Shown piece after piece: positions 1-11,414 of a stretch of 64,000 nt of DNA. The position numbers were made by a program, and so were the translations under genes. How positions within the stretch are numbered: position 1 is the stretch's first letter; each line of letters opens with the position of its first letter. Origin of the DNA: Dryococelus australis (lineage: Eukaryota > Arthropoda > Insecta > Phasmatodea > Phasmatidae); assembly GCA_029891345.1 (NCBI GenBank), contig CM056998.1, positions 173,128,332 to 173,192,331 of the forward strand, written 5' to 3'. Under the pieces are notes generated by a model. The model was not told the DNA's origin, ran no database searches, and was given only the letters and a program-made list of their open reading frames with translations.

Positions 1-660
1 GAACTTAGGCATTTTTTTTAATGTCAGCCTTGTAAATATTTCAGGTTAGTAAACCCTTGTATTCGAAGCATTAGACTAATTAAATCCGAAATTGATGCTA
101 TGAATCTAACGTCCTTAATGAATTTGATTGCACGCTAGCTTATGATACTATTTTTATGGCTTCGAGCCTCGAATAAGTCACCTGTATACTGGTAATTGTC
201 TCACTATTTTTTCATAGATTCATCTTTACTTATATTGCTTTCAACGAGACAAGTGCTACCAACAAATTCAGCTTTTAAGAAATTATTAAAAATTTAATTG
301 CACATGTCAATGAAAGTAGACTCATTAGTTACATTAGTAACTTCTTGTTTTTATATGCGCAGAACTTATACAGTTTGATAGTTTGACTGATATAAAAGTT
401 AAAAACATTTCATATTAGGCCTATAAGTAAAATCAAACACTGTGTTTTATAGAAGGAAACAACGATGTTGGATAAATCATAATTATCAGCAAATTAACAC
501 GTAGTCCCCAGATGCCCTAACGGAAGTAAAAAAAAATTTCAGCCTAGAAGAAGAATGTTGGTAACACTTATTTACGACATAAGTAATGAAACAGTAATAT
601 AATACTAACAGATTTTAGCGAAATAGTACACGAAACTGAAAGCGAAATATGTAAATGAAT
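1..660. other. AT-rich sequence, no gene seen
   Basis: I see no coding potential, tandem array or recognisable element here. It lies upstream of the pogo transposase remnant and could include its decayed N-terminal part, but no frame shows it. Confidence 0.5.
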
Positions 661-671
661 GTAGTAAATTG

Positions 672-1490
672 ATGTCATCACATCCTGCTATATACAAAAC
701 GCAATTTCAGATTGCCAGTTTGATTCGACTGGCTTATGAAAAGGCAGCTACGATCGGAATTGCAGCCAATGGCTTTCAGGCATGTGGCATACTGCCAATA
801 TATCCCGATATTGTTTCTGAAGATGACTTTCTCCCATCTGAAATTACTGCGAGGCCTTTTCCAAATAATAATGACAATAGATCGTCTCTTGTTGGTAACA
901 GTACTAATCATACGAGTCCCGAAATACGGTTTGCCTCTACCTCACAGATCATTATAAAATTGGAAGCAACGACTGCCACAAACGTCCCAGTTAGGCCTAC
1001 ATAAAGCGGCCATGAAAATATTTGTGAAGAGGAACGTCTCCTAGTCTCCTTCCATGCTTGTCTTAGTAATGTTTCCACTCCTGTAAAGTGTTCCGTTTCG
1101 ACAGATATAATGAGACTGTATCCAAAAGCTAGTCTTCCACAAAATAAGCGCAGAATTCCAGAACGGTCTCAAATACTCACATCATCACCATATAATAAAA
1201 TGCTGCCATTACAAAGTGAAATAAAAAACAGGCCTAACCTAAAGTAAATGACCGTAACATTAAAATCAGTAAGCTTTAAGAACAAAGTCGTTGGAGTAAA
1301 CCACCATTTGAGTTTAGATGCAAGAAAGGCATTGCAAGATCTGGTAAGGCGGACTGTTTATGTGGTGGATGGAGTGCAATGTACGAAAAACGTCCATCTG
1401 TGGACTGGATTACGGGCAGCGAATGTAGATCATGGTTGGAGGAATCCTGTACTGATTATGTGTGAAAGGGCTTTTTTCAAATGTAATCGA
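672..1490 (+). pseudogene. Pogo/Tigger-like transposase, C-terminal remnant
   Basis: This is the decayed C-terminal third of a pogo/Tigger-type (Tc1/mariner superfamily) cut-and-paste transposase. The frame opening at 672 gives about 110 residues containing GFQACGILPIYPDIVSEDDF, matching the family's conserved G(F)..(T/C)GI.P..PD(V/I)....DF segment after the DDE core. A TAA at 1002 interrupts it, but the same frame continues to 1247. That part includes YPKAS and a basic stretch ending ILTSSPYNK, another typical pogo C-terminal block. After a frameshift, a degenerate zinc-finger segment follows at about 1352-1464: DCLCGG, then VDWI, then SECRSWLEESCTDYV. The family's usual pattern is CxxC...W(I)xC..C..W.H..C. 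DNA-binding HTH and DDE core are absent. The break pattern shows a long-dead copy. Family assignment rests on motif recognition. Confidence 0.72.
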
Positions 1491-1499
1491 GGCCAATAG

Positions 1500-2737
1500 G
1501 ACTCTTACCCCACTGTAATAGGATCCTTGCCCCACGTGTGGTGCAAGTTTCCTAATGTGCAGTCATGTGTTCTATGTGTATTACAAATTTTCACAACTGA
1601 ATTAAAATTTAAGTTGTTCTATATAATTATACACAATGCATAGTCGTAGCATAAGTACGTGGGTTTATGTGAAATACATCAATGCAACAGGTACAATCGG
1701 CTACAATTTTCTAAGTGCGGGCTCTTGCACCACATTACCCAATTATTTTTATTGAACTGGACGTTTTATTATAATTTATTAACAAATTCAGTTATGTTAC
1801 TCTTGAAATTAATGTAAATAAAAATGTAGAAAATAGGGAGGTTTGTAATACTTAGTAAGATATAGTGCAAACTATTATGATACCGAGTGCGCACGAATTC
1901 GATGTGCTGTCCCATTGGTGTAATACTCTAGACTCGTTTAAGCTTTGTTTGCATGAAGCGGAGGAATATTGTGGAAGTAAAACTTTAGCAGGGCTTCAGA
2001 AATGTTGGAAGTAACACTGAATGGACTTTATAAATGATTGCCGCAGTGTGGATGGTGCTAAATTCCCCAAAATTGCTCCAGAGTCCTAGGCATTATTGAT
2101 ACATGCACTAAAAAATGTTTACTAATGTGATATTCACAAAAACAGATTCCACCCATCTGATCGTCACAGTGGGAACTAAAACGGTGGTTTAAGTAAGGTT
2201 TGCCATTAATTAGCTATATCTGCACACTTCCTCGGGATTACCACAACACGGATTGTGTTTATGACCCTACAGGATGGCCATCCAGTGGTATAGACTCATA
2301 ATGTCAAGTGTTTTGAAGCTACGTAAGAGGAAGTCTTGGAAAACTGGGCACAATTACTCGATGTATTTTAAGTGGGGCCAACTGACGGTGGATGATGCGA
2401 TCACTTACTGCACTTTCCGACGAAGAACAACATTCTGGCCACTGCTTGCAACGAAACCTCTACGGTTTGACTTCACCGTATGTTGGAGGCTTCGGAGGTC
2501 CTGCTCCGTCGATGATTCCATAAGTCTCTACTGGTAAGTTATAATTCCCTCGTATTTACGCTTCGCCTCTATGTAACCCAGCGTTTTGTGAAGTATGTAT
2601 GAGTAACTCGATTGAAGTCTTACAGATACAGATATCCATATAAACCTTTACCATTTCAATTACCTACAGCCACAAAACAAACAACAAAAAAGGGTGAAAT
2701 CACGTCACAAACTAAGAGTAACAATAGGATATTCATG
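1500..2737. other. No gene seen; one diverged repeat segment
   Basis: AT-rich with short chance ORFs only. About 1848-1925 is similar to 5407-5490 (shared GTGCGCACGAATTCGATG versus GTGCACGAATGCGATG and surrounding bases), indicating an old dispersed repeat. The 87-codon ORF at 2274 has no recognisable domain. Confidence 0.45.
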
Positions 2738-3170
2738 TAATTCAATGCAAATGTTGAGAAATGGCCACCACCTGCATCCAAGCACAATTACACCCGTCGC
2801 AGTATATTCTGAGATTTTTTCCGGTATTTGTCCTCACTAATCAGTCGTGACGCTCTCTCGGGGTTGTACAAGTGTACGTGTACTATTCCGATACACCCTT
2901 TCCTTAAAGAAAGGGTGAAATCTGGAGTGGTTAGGTCCAGAGTTCGAGAAAGCCACAGGTCCTTGAAGATTACTCGGTCGTCGAAAAAGCTAGTTATGAG
3001 GGCCATGGACACGTAAAACGCAATGTTAGGTTGCACCTGTGCTATCTTATTGTTAAAAATATCCCTTCCACAACTCTACATCATCAAGTTCCTCCGCGAA
3101 TTCATTGAATATGTATCTGTCCGTACACCTCGGTGTTCACAGTTTCCTCAAAGAAAATATGTAATGACAA
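2738..3170 (-). pseudogene. DDE transposase C-terminal remnant (DUF4817-associated type)
   Basis: On the minus strand, FFEETVNTEVY (about 3160-3125) is followed after frameshifts by VSMALITSFFDDRVIFKDLW and then DLTTPDFTL, and at the end by GGGHFSTF (about 2760). This order matches an arthropod transposase type: FFE.TVN, then the second catalytic Asp block, then FFGDR(V/I)I...LWPPRSPDLTPPDF, then a closing GGHF.. motif. Such proteins are often annotated as 'DUF4817' or SETMAR-like. In this copy the second catalytic Asp motif (DGATCHT type) is replaced, and PPDFFLW has become TPDFTLS. At least two frameshifts separate the blocks. It would have catalysed transposon excision and insertion but is plainly inactive. 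The 82-codon ORF at 2788-3036 is its longest intact piece. Confidence 0.7.
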
Positions 3171-3350
3171 CACTTGTATGCATTTATAAACATGTCCCGT
3201 TCAAGTTCATGCATCGTGCGTGTAGTATAGTCGGTGTGTACTGACAGTATGGTGTTACTTAACAAACCCTTATAGACTTGTAAATCTTCTAATCAAGTGT
3301 TGACTATCTTCCAGTACATGGTGTTTTACGAGGTGATGAGGTATATGGTG

Positions 3351-3540
3351 CACTATAAAAAATTCCTAGTAAACTTCCTAAAGTGTAATGGAAAATTTTA
3401 ACCTATATATTGTATGGGAATAGTACCATATAGCAGCCTGCAAATATAGGAATGTATTACAGTGCTGATATACAAATTTGAAAACATCCGTACGCATTTG
3501 ACTCTTTCCTGAGCAAAGGCAGGAATACTACCCATGTAGC
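3351..3540 (+). repeat. CACTGT-ended cassette, copy 1
   Basis: Begins CACTATAAAAAATTCC and contains AGTAAACTTCCTAAA, ACCTATATATTGTATGG and a closing block CATTTGACTCTTTCCTGAGC..GCAGGAA..TACC. The same ordered blocks recur at 18490-18672, 41124-41251 and 48365-48545, always on this strand. It looks like one end of a non-autonomous TIR element. The partner TIR was not found. Confidence 0.6.
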
Positions 3541-3790
3541 AAATCACATATGGCCCATTTATGGTTAAAAGTCTGGTGCCAAGCCGGCAAAAAGTTGGCT
3601 AAAAGCACCATTACCGGTCCTAAAGTGGCACCATTAATTAGCCATACTCTGCCCATAACTGGCCCTGGTGTGGTGAAGACAAATGGCCCAAGCATGGCCC
3701 ATATGCTTACTACAGCAATGGCCCATCGATGTATGACTTCGCAGACACCAGATGGCCTACTGAAGGCTAGCTACGCTTATACAATATGTC
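3541..3790. repeat. Degenerate TGGCCCAT-rich segment beside the cassette
   Basis: Repeated short blocks of the form TGGCCCAT, GGCCCTGG and TGGCC.A occur directly after cassette copy 1. This echoes the approximately 17 bp GGCCAAATGCCTG array that abuts cassette copy 2. Part of it (about 3690-3765: GCAATGGCCCATCGATG...CAGATGGCCTAC) recurs at 4617-4675 with divergence. The open frame at 3550-3834 is a by-product. Confidence 0.4.
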
Positions 3791-3839
3791 AAACACTCTA
3801 TAGTAAAAATAATTGTTTTCAGCATAATTTTTAACATTC

Positions 3840-4600
3840 TTTGTTTTTAAATTTAGTTTACTTTACTATTGAACACGTTATACGACATTAAAATCTTCTG
3901 CCTACCGTTGGAGGGGAGGGGGCGCAAATATGCACCCCTAGTAGTAACAGCCCAGGATGCTAACCATTACTCCACAGCATATTCTTATGTTGAGATGGAC
4001 TAACTTAGAATATATTCAGACTTGCGTTATTAACGAAAACCAATATAAAATAAATTAGACCAGTTATTGCATAGCCTTAAAATTTACAATGCGAACAAAT
4101 CAGTTTTTAAAAAAATGTCTATACAATATATTCTGTCGTTGACAGAAAACTTCGTACCTGAATCGCGATATTAGTCGAAAAACTTGGCTTTAATATGATG
4201 TTTCCCTTAATGTATGTCACCCGCATGATATTAATCTGTTTTGATATGCAGTTGGGATATATCAATATTTTAGTTATATAAACAACAAAAGTCCTCCAAT
4301 GATAATTTTCTAAAGGATGTCATACATTGTTTTTTATAAAGTTTCACAACAATTATATGCAGTCGTACATGTAAAACATTTCATATGCCAAACTATTCGA
4401 TACCAGTTACGAAGCCACACATAATACTGTATTTACAGCATTTTACAATTGATATTTCCATCTCTATATACTTAAAAATAATCCACTCATTGTAACATGT
4501 GATCTATAATTACATTAGACGCACGAACATATACATATACACGTGTGTATGTAGTTTGAAGAAGCTATCTGCGAAGAGTGGGAGCCATACAATTTCCCAT
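3840..4600. other. AT-rich sequence, no gene seen
   Basis: No coding or repeat structure beyond low complexity. Confidence 0.5.
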
Positions 4601-4614
4601 ACTAAGCCAATTTT

Positions 4615-4680
4615 GCACCAGCAATGGTCCATTGATGCACCACTTCACAATCAGCAAATGGCCTACAGATAGCTACTCAT
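4615..4680. repeat. Second copy of the 3.7 kb segment
   Basis: GCAATGGTCCATTGATG followed by CAAATGGCCTACAG parallels 3715-3765 in the same orientation. It is short and diverged. Confidence 0.4.
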
Positions 4681-4772
4681 ACTTTCACCAGCAATAAGTA
4701 TAGGTTATGTGCCGCCATTGTTGGAATACAGCTGGTAAGGCATTTATGAGCCATTAGTAGTTCACCTACCAA

Positions 4773-4960
4773 GGAGATTATACACTGACCGACAAAACAG
4801 TGAAGCGCCCAGAAGAAATGGTCCAAATTGGACGCAATGTGGTGAAGTTGGTATCATTACCGTGTGTATAAATGAGTAGCGACGCAATGACCTGTGACAC
4901 CCATAACATACACCAGAATTCATTAGTGGTTCCACGGTGACAATAGTGATGGCTTTCTAC
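4773..4960 (+). mobile_element. Possible Tc1-like element 5' end
   Basis: TACACTGACCGACAAAACAG followed by TGAAGCGCCCAGAAG resembles the 5' terminal region of Tc1-like elements of insects (TA target, then a CA(C/G)TG..CCGACAAAA start, then GAAGC.CC.AGAAG). No transposase frame follows and the 3' end is not visible. This call rests on recall of family termini and is tentative. Confidence 0.3.
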
Positions 4961-5489
4961 GACGTGCGAGGAACGTCAGACAGTTAACAAAGGGAGAGAA
5001 GACACACACACAAACAGTGCGCATGTGTCGTAGGCGTATCAGACAGCTTTGCCAAAACTTGGAGGAGTTTGGCAGAAGCTGCTTTGTGGGTCTGCATGAG
5101 GTCTGATGGATGTATCGTGCAACTGCGAGTCATGCGGGGTATTGCAAAGTCATAGTATAGAATATTCCCGGTTTCTTCACGCTTTTTAAATAAAGCATTT
5201 GAAAAACATCCCAAGTATGACGTGTTTGGTTGTTCCCTATATCTATATATCGTGTATTACAAACGTTGTATCCTTGCTTTAATACACAAGCAGCTTATTT
5301 GGGTTAAATTAGACATTTACTTATATCTCTAAAAACTACAATATCTCATTTATAATTAATATAAATGTAATATATGATAAATATAAATATAATAAGTCAG
5401 TTGGTAGTGCCTAGTAAGAAATAGTTCTTATGCAAAATCTTATTACAGTGAATGTGCACGAATGCGATGCTTTGTCACTTTGGTAAAAT

Positions 5490-6136
5490 TTTGACGGGAA
5501 TACGTCTTTTAAATTTTTGACCATAGTGGGAGGCAATCCAGAAGATCCGATAAAATCGGGGGATACAGTTTGGAATTGCAGCTCTGAATCTATCACCTAC
5601 CGTCAAAATTCAACTACACCACTTGATTGCCAAAGAATCAAGGAATATGGTTCTTTGAGCAAGGACTGCGAAGCATCGCACAGGGTGTGAAGGGAGGGGG
5701 GGGGGGCGCAATTTTGAGTTCGTTTCGCCGCGTCTCATAACTTCCGCGTAGTATAACAATTTGCCTAGGAGAAGCTACGACGCTCGTTTGGATTTCAATC
5801 GACAGCTCTCGTCAAGGTCAATCGATTGCGTGTATAAAAACATTTGTGTGGCGTGGTTGTGGCAAAATTGTATGCGTTTAACGTAAAAAATCAGTAAGTA
5901 AAGCTTAACACAATTTCGGCCTATACTCGTCGAAAAGCCAAGTGAAAATACAGAAATCGTATACGATTGGAAAGAGCATCTCAAAAGCAATCCAGAGATA
6001 CCCATAAAACCCCATATGATCGAGTGAAGCGGTGCCGGGAACGTAAAATAAACATCAAGGCGTCCGAGTGCTTCAACGTAAACGTATTCACGCAAAACAA
6101 ACGGCCGTGTCCCCAACACAGCCACGCCCCATTCTT
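5490..6136 (+). repeat. 0.65 kb dispersed repeat C, copy 1
   Basis: It pairs with the reverse complement of 53495-54150 over most of its length. Shared blocks include CGGCCTATACTCGTCGAAAA, CCATATGATCGAGTGAAGC, AATCGATTG and the GGGGGATACAGTTTGG block. Divergence is substantial. Both copies encode the same short basic peptide (see 5928-6125 and 53496-53732), so this is probably part of a transposon with coding capacity. The left part contains a G12-type run (about 5696-5707). Confidence 0.65.
5928..6125 (+). pseudogene. Basic peptide of repeat C, broken copy
   Basis: Reading + strand in the frame homologous to the intact minus-strand ORF at 53496-53732 gives KYRNRIRLERASQKQS, then KTPYDRVKRCRERK. 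The initiator ATG is replaced by ATT and an early TGA interrupts the frame where the other copy has TCG. The Y+xR...DRV+xxR+RK pattern is like basic repeats near the N-terminus of several arthropod transposon proteins. I do not know the exact family. Conservation of the peptide between two diverged copies suggests that the ancestral element coded for it. Confidence 0.45.
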
Positions 6137-6141
6137 TTTTT

Positions 6142-6310
6142 AGACTCTGTTCAGCTTTATTTTGATATTGCCATCCAAGTAATAAACACAGCGCGTAAAT
6201 TCCACCGCACTTGGAAGTTAACGTCTAAGTATAAAATATAATATATTTATTGACTATTATTCCAAAAGGGAGAACTTTCAATAGTGCTTACTTTACCGTG
6301 AATATCCTAT
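6142..6310 (+). mobile_element. MITE B, internally deleted copy
   Basis: Right part reads TAATAAACACAGCGCG, TTCCACCGCACTTGGAAG, TTAACGTCTAAG, TTTATTGACTATTATTCC and ends ACTTTACCGTGAATATCCTA. The left end is reduced to TAGACTCTGTTCA joined to ATATTGCC, so about 60 bp of the left side is missing compared with full copies. Confidence 0.7.
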
Positions 6311-8500
6311 ACAGTTATTGGACACTCCATAACACACTGTGTGATCCCGCTTTATGCGTATGCGACTGGCATTAATCGTATTACGTGTTTTTCATCCTGC
6401 TTATGTGGAGACTGTAGAACACCAAAACACAAACAATAGTGTTTCGAGTGCCGCCGAAGACGCCGTGAAACCTAATTAAATATTGAAATAATTTAATTTT
6501 AATTCCTGAGAATTTCCTTAGCTACCAATTTCATATATTGTATTAATTATTGTGCTGAACAGTTTACAGTTTATATGCAGTTTCAAATGTATTTTATTTC
6601 ATTGCACCGTTGTTACAAAACGTTTTGTACTTTTGCTAAAGAGTAGCATGCGTTATTTCTCTGTCTTTCAATTCGCATGCAGACTGTATCAAAAGACAAT
6701 ACTAAACATAAGCATATAGCCAAATTAACACCAAAATCTCTACTGACACACTGGAATAAAAGTTTCTTGATATCAGTAGTTAACCAATTGCAGCTGAACT
6801 ATTGTGATAACTCAAATTTTCGGTTGTATGACGCAATTTTAAGTTTCCTTTTATTTATTCATATTATTCTACTGTCTTCACTGGATGAATCAAATGTTTT
6901 TTGCATGGTTTCATGACCTGCCTTAATGAAAGAGCAACAATTACTCTACGTATTTGTTTCGTTTTATTTTGGTCTTCGAATAATCGCCTGAGCGAAGAAG
7001 TAGTTCTACCACGCTTTCGTAAAATACTTGGAAGGCAAAGGTTTAGTCTTGCTACGATATATGTATATCGTGTCACGAATGAAGCAGACATCGATTCCTC
7101 CAGAGTTGCAGCTGTCGATAGAGACGAGAACTCATCTGCGAGGGATTAAAGAAGCGAACCCCGACAGCTCGTAAGGCACGTCAGAACCGAAACGGATCAT
7201 ATCGGAGCTTACCCCCCTTCCCCTCCCCCCCCCCCCCCCCCCCTCGTCCCTTTTTTTTCAAGCACACAGGGACGAGATCCTTGCTTCGTCCATGAGACTT
7301 TCCTTTCGCAAACCTTCAAAGTGCAGTTTTGTGCAACACAACCTTAGGGGAAAAATATACTATGCGAAATTATATAGAAGTAACTACAAAAACATAGTTT
7401 ATTGAGTCACGAAATATCCGTGAATCTCATAGAGGTTTCTGTGAACCTATGAATCTTTCCGCAACGGTAATAATAATAATAATTTTATTTTCTCTGTTTT
7501 TGTAGTGCTGTAATGAGAACTGTTTTATTTTATTTATAGCCACAAAAAATCGATTTTTTTTAAGTTACTAGCAGAATTTAAATACGAGCATAAATTCGCT
7601 TAGAGCAAGAATAGCCAGCAACCTATCGGGTAAGAATTTATACATAAGAAGTGCATACGTACCGTATAGGTTTCCCGCAGTCTTGAATTTTAGAAGTGAA
7701 GCGATTTAAGAATTAGCTTTTCTTTGCTTGCGATAGTTAAAGGCATAGGTTTAAGTGGCGTGGATATCCAGTCTAAGTATTTTTCGGGCTACAGCAGCGA
7801 ATAAATCTTCGTGTGATCTCTACATTGTTTGTCGCCGACTCTTGAAGGTACAAGGAATGCCGGGTGAATCTGTTTTTAGTAATCACGGACCAAATATATT
7901 TGAGTTAACAATACATAGTCTTGGAAAGTTATTTCAAAATAGGTAAAGTTTAGTACTGTATTAAATTTACATTTTGAACCTGAATCAGTGTTTTGATCAG
8001 TGGAATTATTGTTACTGAAACATGAGTGAAGAAACTGTTATTAACTGTCGAATTGGAGGGTTGGCTTGAGGTTTTAGCGCGATACCATTGTTGTCTAATT
8101 CGCGAGGAATAAAGATAAATTACGTTTAAATCAACGAACACCAAACAACCTAAATAACCACTAGAATTTTAGGGGAATGTCTTATAATTCCGACCATCCT
8201 AACGTTCTGACTGTAACTTGCTAAATGTTCTACAAAATGAGTCGTTTCAACAATCAGATCTTAGCTTAATTATAGCGCTCCATAAAGTACAGCCAACCAT
8301 TTCTCTAAATTACATTAAAAATATTAATTATTTACAAAAAATAATTACGTAACTTAAAATTGTGTCATCCAGTACCGACTAGTCGCTTTTTAAAATGCTT
8401 TAAGGTCTTAAATTACTAACAATAACAGTGACATTGAAAGTGTAATTCAAGTAATTCAAAATTGCAAACGTTATACAACTAATTATAGATATTAATGCAT
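6311..8500. other. AT-rich sequence; C19 tract; no gene seen
   Basis: Contains a 19-base C run at 7225-7243 (a site where sequencing error is likely) and a short TAA repeat near 7470-7482. The open frames at 6677 and 6901 show no recognisable domains. Confidence 0.5.
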
Positions 8501-8577
8501 TGTTAACGGAAATAATATTATATCACAAAATTAGAAATTTTCTGAGACCTAGTTTTGACATTTTAGTCCACCCCTCC

Positions 8578-8967
8578 TTAAGTCTGATATTTAGTAACAT
8601 TACATGTAAAATGGGCAATATGTCCGTGGTCTGTATATTTGACGTGTGCCCAACCTTGGCATTTAATGCAGTTAACTCAGTTTTTTCAAATGATTCGCGA
8701 TAAATCATGCATGCTGTGACCTCTTCTGTAGGCTTAGGCATAATAGGCTCTTCACCAAATACCAAAATTCTTACCATACTCCTTAGTTGTCTTATCTCCT
8801 TATTTCTCTCCCCTTTCTTCAGAAGACCCGGACTTACTCTCGTAAATTTTAAATTTTTCGATAGTTCTCTTTCAGCCTTTCTCTTCTCTGGTTTCGACCT
8901 TTTCTCTTCAGATATTTTATTTTTCTCCCCGTGTGGGTCTTTATAAGGTGCCGATGTAATGATCTTA
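8578..8967 (-). pseudogene. Second pogo/Tigger-like transposase C-terminal remnant
   Basis: The minus-strand frame from about 8967 reads ITSAPYKD, then a strongly basic Lys/Glu-rich stretch (about 45 residues), then EEPIMPKPTEEVTACMIYRE and SFEKT. After a +1/-1 shift it continues CQGWAHVKYTDHG and HFTCNV, ending at a stop (8578-8580). This matches the pogo C-terminal tail: (L)TS.P.K, a Lys-rich linker, an acidic EEP..P.PTE block and a CxxC...C.GWAH..CTD...F.C..C zinc finger. Two finger cysteines are lost. It is in opposite orientation to the 0.7-1.5 kb remnant and overlaps it in protein coverage, so the two are independent copies. The rest of the transposase is absent. Confidence 0.7.
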
Positions 8968-9364
8968 AACTACTGCGTTCGTTGTTATATTTTTCATTTT
9001 TTCCCCCTTAATCTCAGCAAAATTGTTTGCAGGAGAGATATTTGAAATTGTATGTTACTGAAGAAATTTGAAGAGATGAATTGAAGTGAGAGTTTAAAAT
9101 TTGAGCAGATGAAGGTCATAGCTGTTGTTCAGTAAGATTGATCGGAGCGAGAGCTGATGCAGGTCCCTGTTCTGACAGATTGGTTGAATGAGAGGTGATG
9201 AGACTGTACAGTCGAGAACATTCAACTCTGTAGAGGGTGTCGAGGTTACCGAATGACGAGCTTCTGAAGTAACTGTCTAGATTTATTATCAGTATGCCCT
9301 GGCTCTAGAAAGTACTCAGAAGGAATGTAAATATAAACGGATTCAAAGGCCAAAGTCCTCTAAG
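8968..9364. other. No gene seen
   Basis: Unique-looking AT-rich sequence containing GATGA/GAGAG-rich stretches around 9060-9240. No recognised feature. Confidence 0.45.
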
Positions 9365-9762
9365 GGCTGTTCACGATAAAGCGAGCACTTTATAAATGAA
9401 CCTTAGAAAGTCACTGCCTCTGCATTCATTTATATTTTAACTGGCGCATTGTGTAACATTCACCTAGCAAAGTTGGTAACGACTGATGGAAAGAAGTTCA
9501 ATATCTTAACGTTGAATAAAAAGTGTTATGCAACAACTTTTAATTACTTAAAATTATTTATTTACACCTAAGTGTAACATTTACCATATTTGTAAAGCAT
9601 TTCCTTTAATAATATTTGTACAGTTTCACTTCACCGACGCACGAATAAAGTGATAAGGCCCATGGCAATGTTAATTTTACACAAGGCGGAAGAACACACA
9701 ACATGCATACAAGTATATCTTAAGCAGGGCTTTCAAAAGTACTCATTTTATCGTGAACAGCC
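9365..9762 (-). mobile_element. MITE A, nearly full copy
   Basis: Left end GGCTGTTCACGATAAAGCGA, right end AGTACTCATTTTATCGTGAACAGCC; these are inverted repeats of each other. Internal landmarks shared with other A copies include ACCTAGCAAAGTTGGTAACG, TTGAATAAAAAGTGTTA, CCGACGCACGAATAAAGTGA, GGCCCATGGCAATGTTAATT and TCTTAAGCAGGGCTTTCAAAAG. It encodes no protein. TA-rich flanks suit a Tc1/mariner-like MITE. Confidence 0.8.
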
Positions 9763-9961
9763 TTTACGCGCCAAAGCTAATTGCGCCAAATCCATCCTGC
9801 GCAGTGAAGTGCAGGCAGTGATGACTAGCCAGCGACATCTCATCTCTGTGTGATCTTCGGAGGCCGATACTTCCTCATCTAGACACCGCACGCTTGATTG
9901 CGTACTGGTTTGAAAGACCGCATTACCGCCCGATCCCAATCCTTTCTGTACGCAGTGTCAA

Positions 9962-10529
9962 CAAATAATGTTCCGGCTAACTTAGTGAACATCCAAACAG
10001 TCGTCTCTTGCCTTCTTATGTCAGTTTCTACCTTACGCTTTAAAAATAATGTTCCGGCTAACTTAGTGAACATCCAAACAGTTGTCTCTTGCCTTCTTAT
10101 GTCAGTTTCTACCTTACACTTTAAAAATAATGTTCCGGCTAACTGAGTGAACATCCAAACAGTTGTCTCTTGCCTTCTTATGTCAGTTTCTACCTTACAC
10201 TTTAAAAATAATGTTCCGGCTAACTGAGTGAACATCCAAACAGTTGTCTCTTGCCTTCTTATGTCAGTTTCTACCTTACACTTTAAAAATAATGTTCCGG
10301 CTAACTGAGTGAACATCCAAACAGTTGTCTCTTGCCTTCTTATGTCAGTTTCTACCTTACACTTTAAAAATAATGTTCCGGCTAACTTAGTGAACATCCA
10401 AACAGTTGTCTCTTGCCTTCTTATGTCAGTTTCTACCTTACACTTTAAAAATAATGTTCCGGCTAACTTAGTGAACATCCAAACAGTCGTCTCTTGCCTT
10501 CTTATGTCAGTTTCTACCTTACACTTTAA
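9962..10529. repeat. 81 bp minisatellite, 7 units
   Basis: Seven head-to-tail 81 bp units. The block TTCCGGCTAA recurs at 9971, 10052, 10133, 10214, 10295, 10376 and 10457. Units differ at very few sites: the outer units (1, 2, 6, 7) have CTTAGTG and the inner three (3-5) CTGAGTG, while units 1 and 7 share GTCGTC against GTTGTC in the rest. Because 81 is divisible by 3, the array opens a 199-codon minus-strand frame (9879-10478) made of 27-residue repeats. I read that as a by-product, not a gene. Confidence 0.95.
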
Positions 10530-10539
10530 AAATCTGCGA

Positions 10540-11360
10540 GAATAAAAGTGAATTTATTTTATATTTACTTCGTCGTAATTACTAGTGCCGCCAATTTATT
10601 CTAGCAGGTTAATTCGTGGGCGATTAACAAGCCTAATTAACTTATAACAACTGGTATAAAAACACGCACTTGTATTGCTTGATCGAAAATCAGACTTTCG
10701 AAACCTCATGATTCCAAATATTATGTTCTTTACTGGTGTTTGGAATAGCCGATTCTGCTTGAGATAATACTAGACTGTCTTCGCGAGTAAGGGTACTTAT
10801 TCTAACAAAAATGTTGTCGATGCAGTATTTTCGTAATTTATTTATAAGTATTTGGACCCATAAAAGTTCAGTACGTCTGGAGTATGACACTAACACGACA
10901 CTATACAAGTTTCACATTAGTGACAAATATGACTTCAGTCTATTGACGGTCACTTCCAACTTTTCAGAAGCCCCTGCAGAAGTTCTGCGTCACACAGTAA
11001 CAGATTAACCGGGTTTAGGAAATTACACCAAATGTACAACGCGCCGTACTCGTGCGTACTTAGTGTAGTAATCTTCTGCGTAAGAACTATTTTCTACTAG
11101 GCATTAACAGCAAACATATGCTCTCACTGTTTTTATACGTACACATTGTTGAAGAAATATTATAGTGCATATATAAAACGTAAATAAAAGTTCAATTTAA
11201 CAAAAAATAAGGTACTTTTATGTTGACACAGGTATAAAGCTCTTGTGATAGTGTCGTATTTAGGAAACTACAAAACACGTCATACATTAAGTAATTTTTC
11301 AAAGGTTTGATTCTAATGTGTGAAGAAACAGCGAATATACTATAATTCTGATTTTCACAT
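10540..11360. other. AT-rich sequence, no gene seen
   Basis: No feature recognised between the 81 bp array and the CT repeat. Confidence 0.5.
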
Positions 11361-11379
11361 TGTTTCCACAGGCCATCTT

Positions 11380-11383
11380 CTCT

Positions 11384-11414
<31 letters not shown>

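Noticed and set aside
3550-3834. 94-codon + frame
   Set aside because: Lies in the repeated TGGCCCAT-type segment and has no recognisable domain.
9879-10478. 199-codon minus-strand ORF
   Set aside because: Wholly produced by the 81 bp array, whose period is a multiple of three; no start context or non-repeat part.
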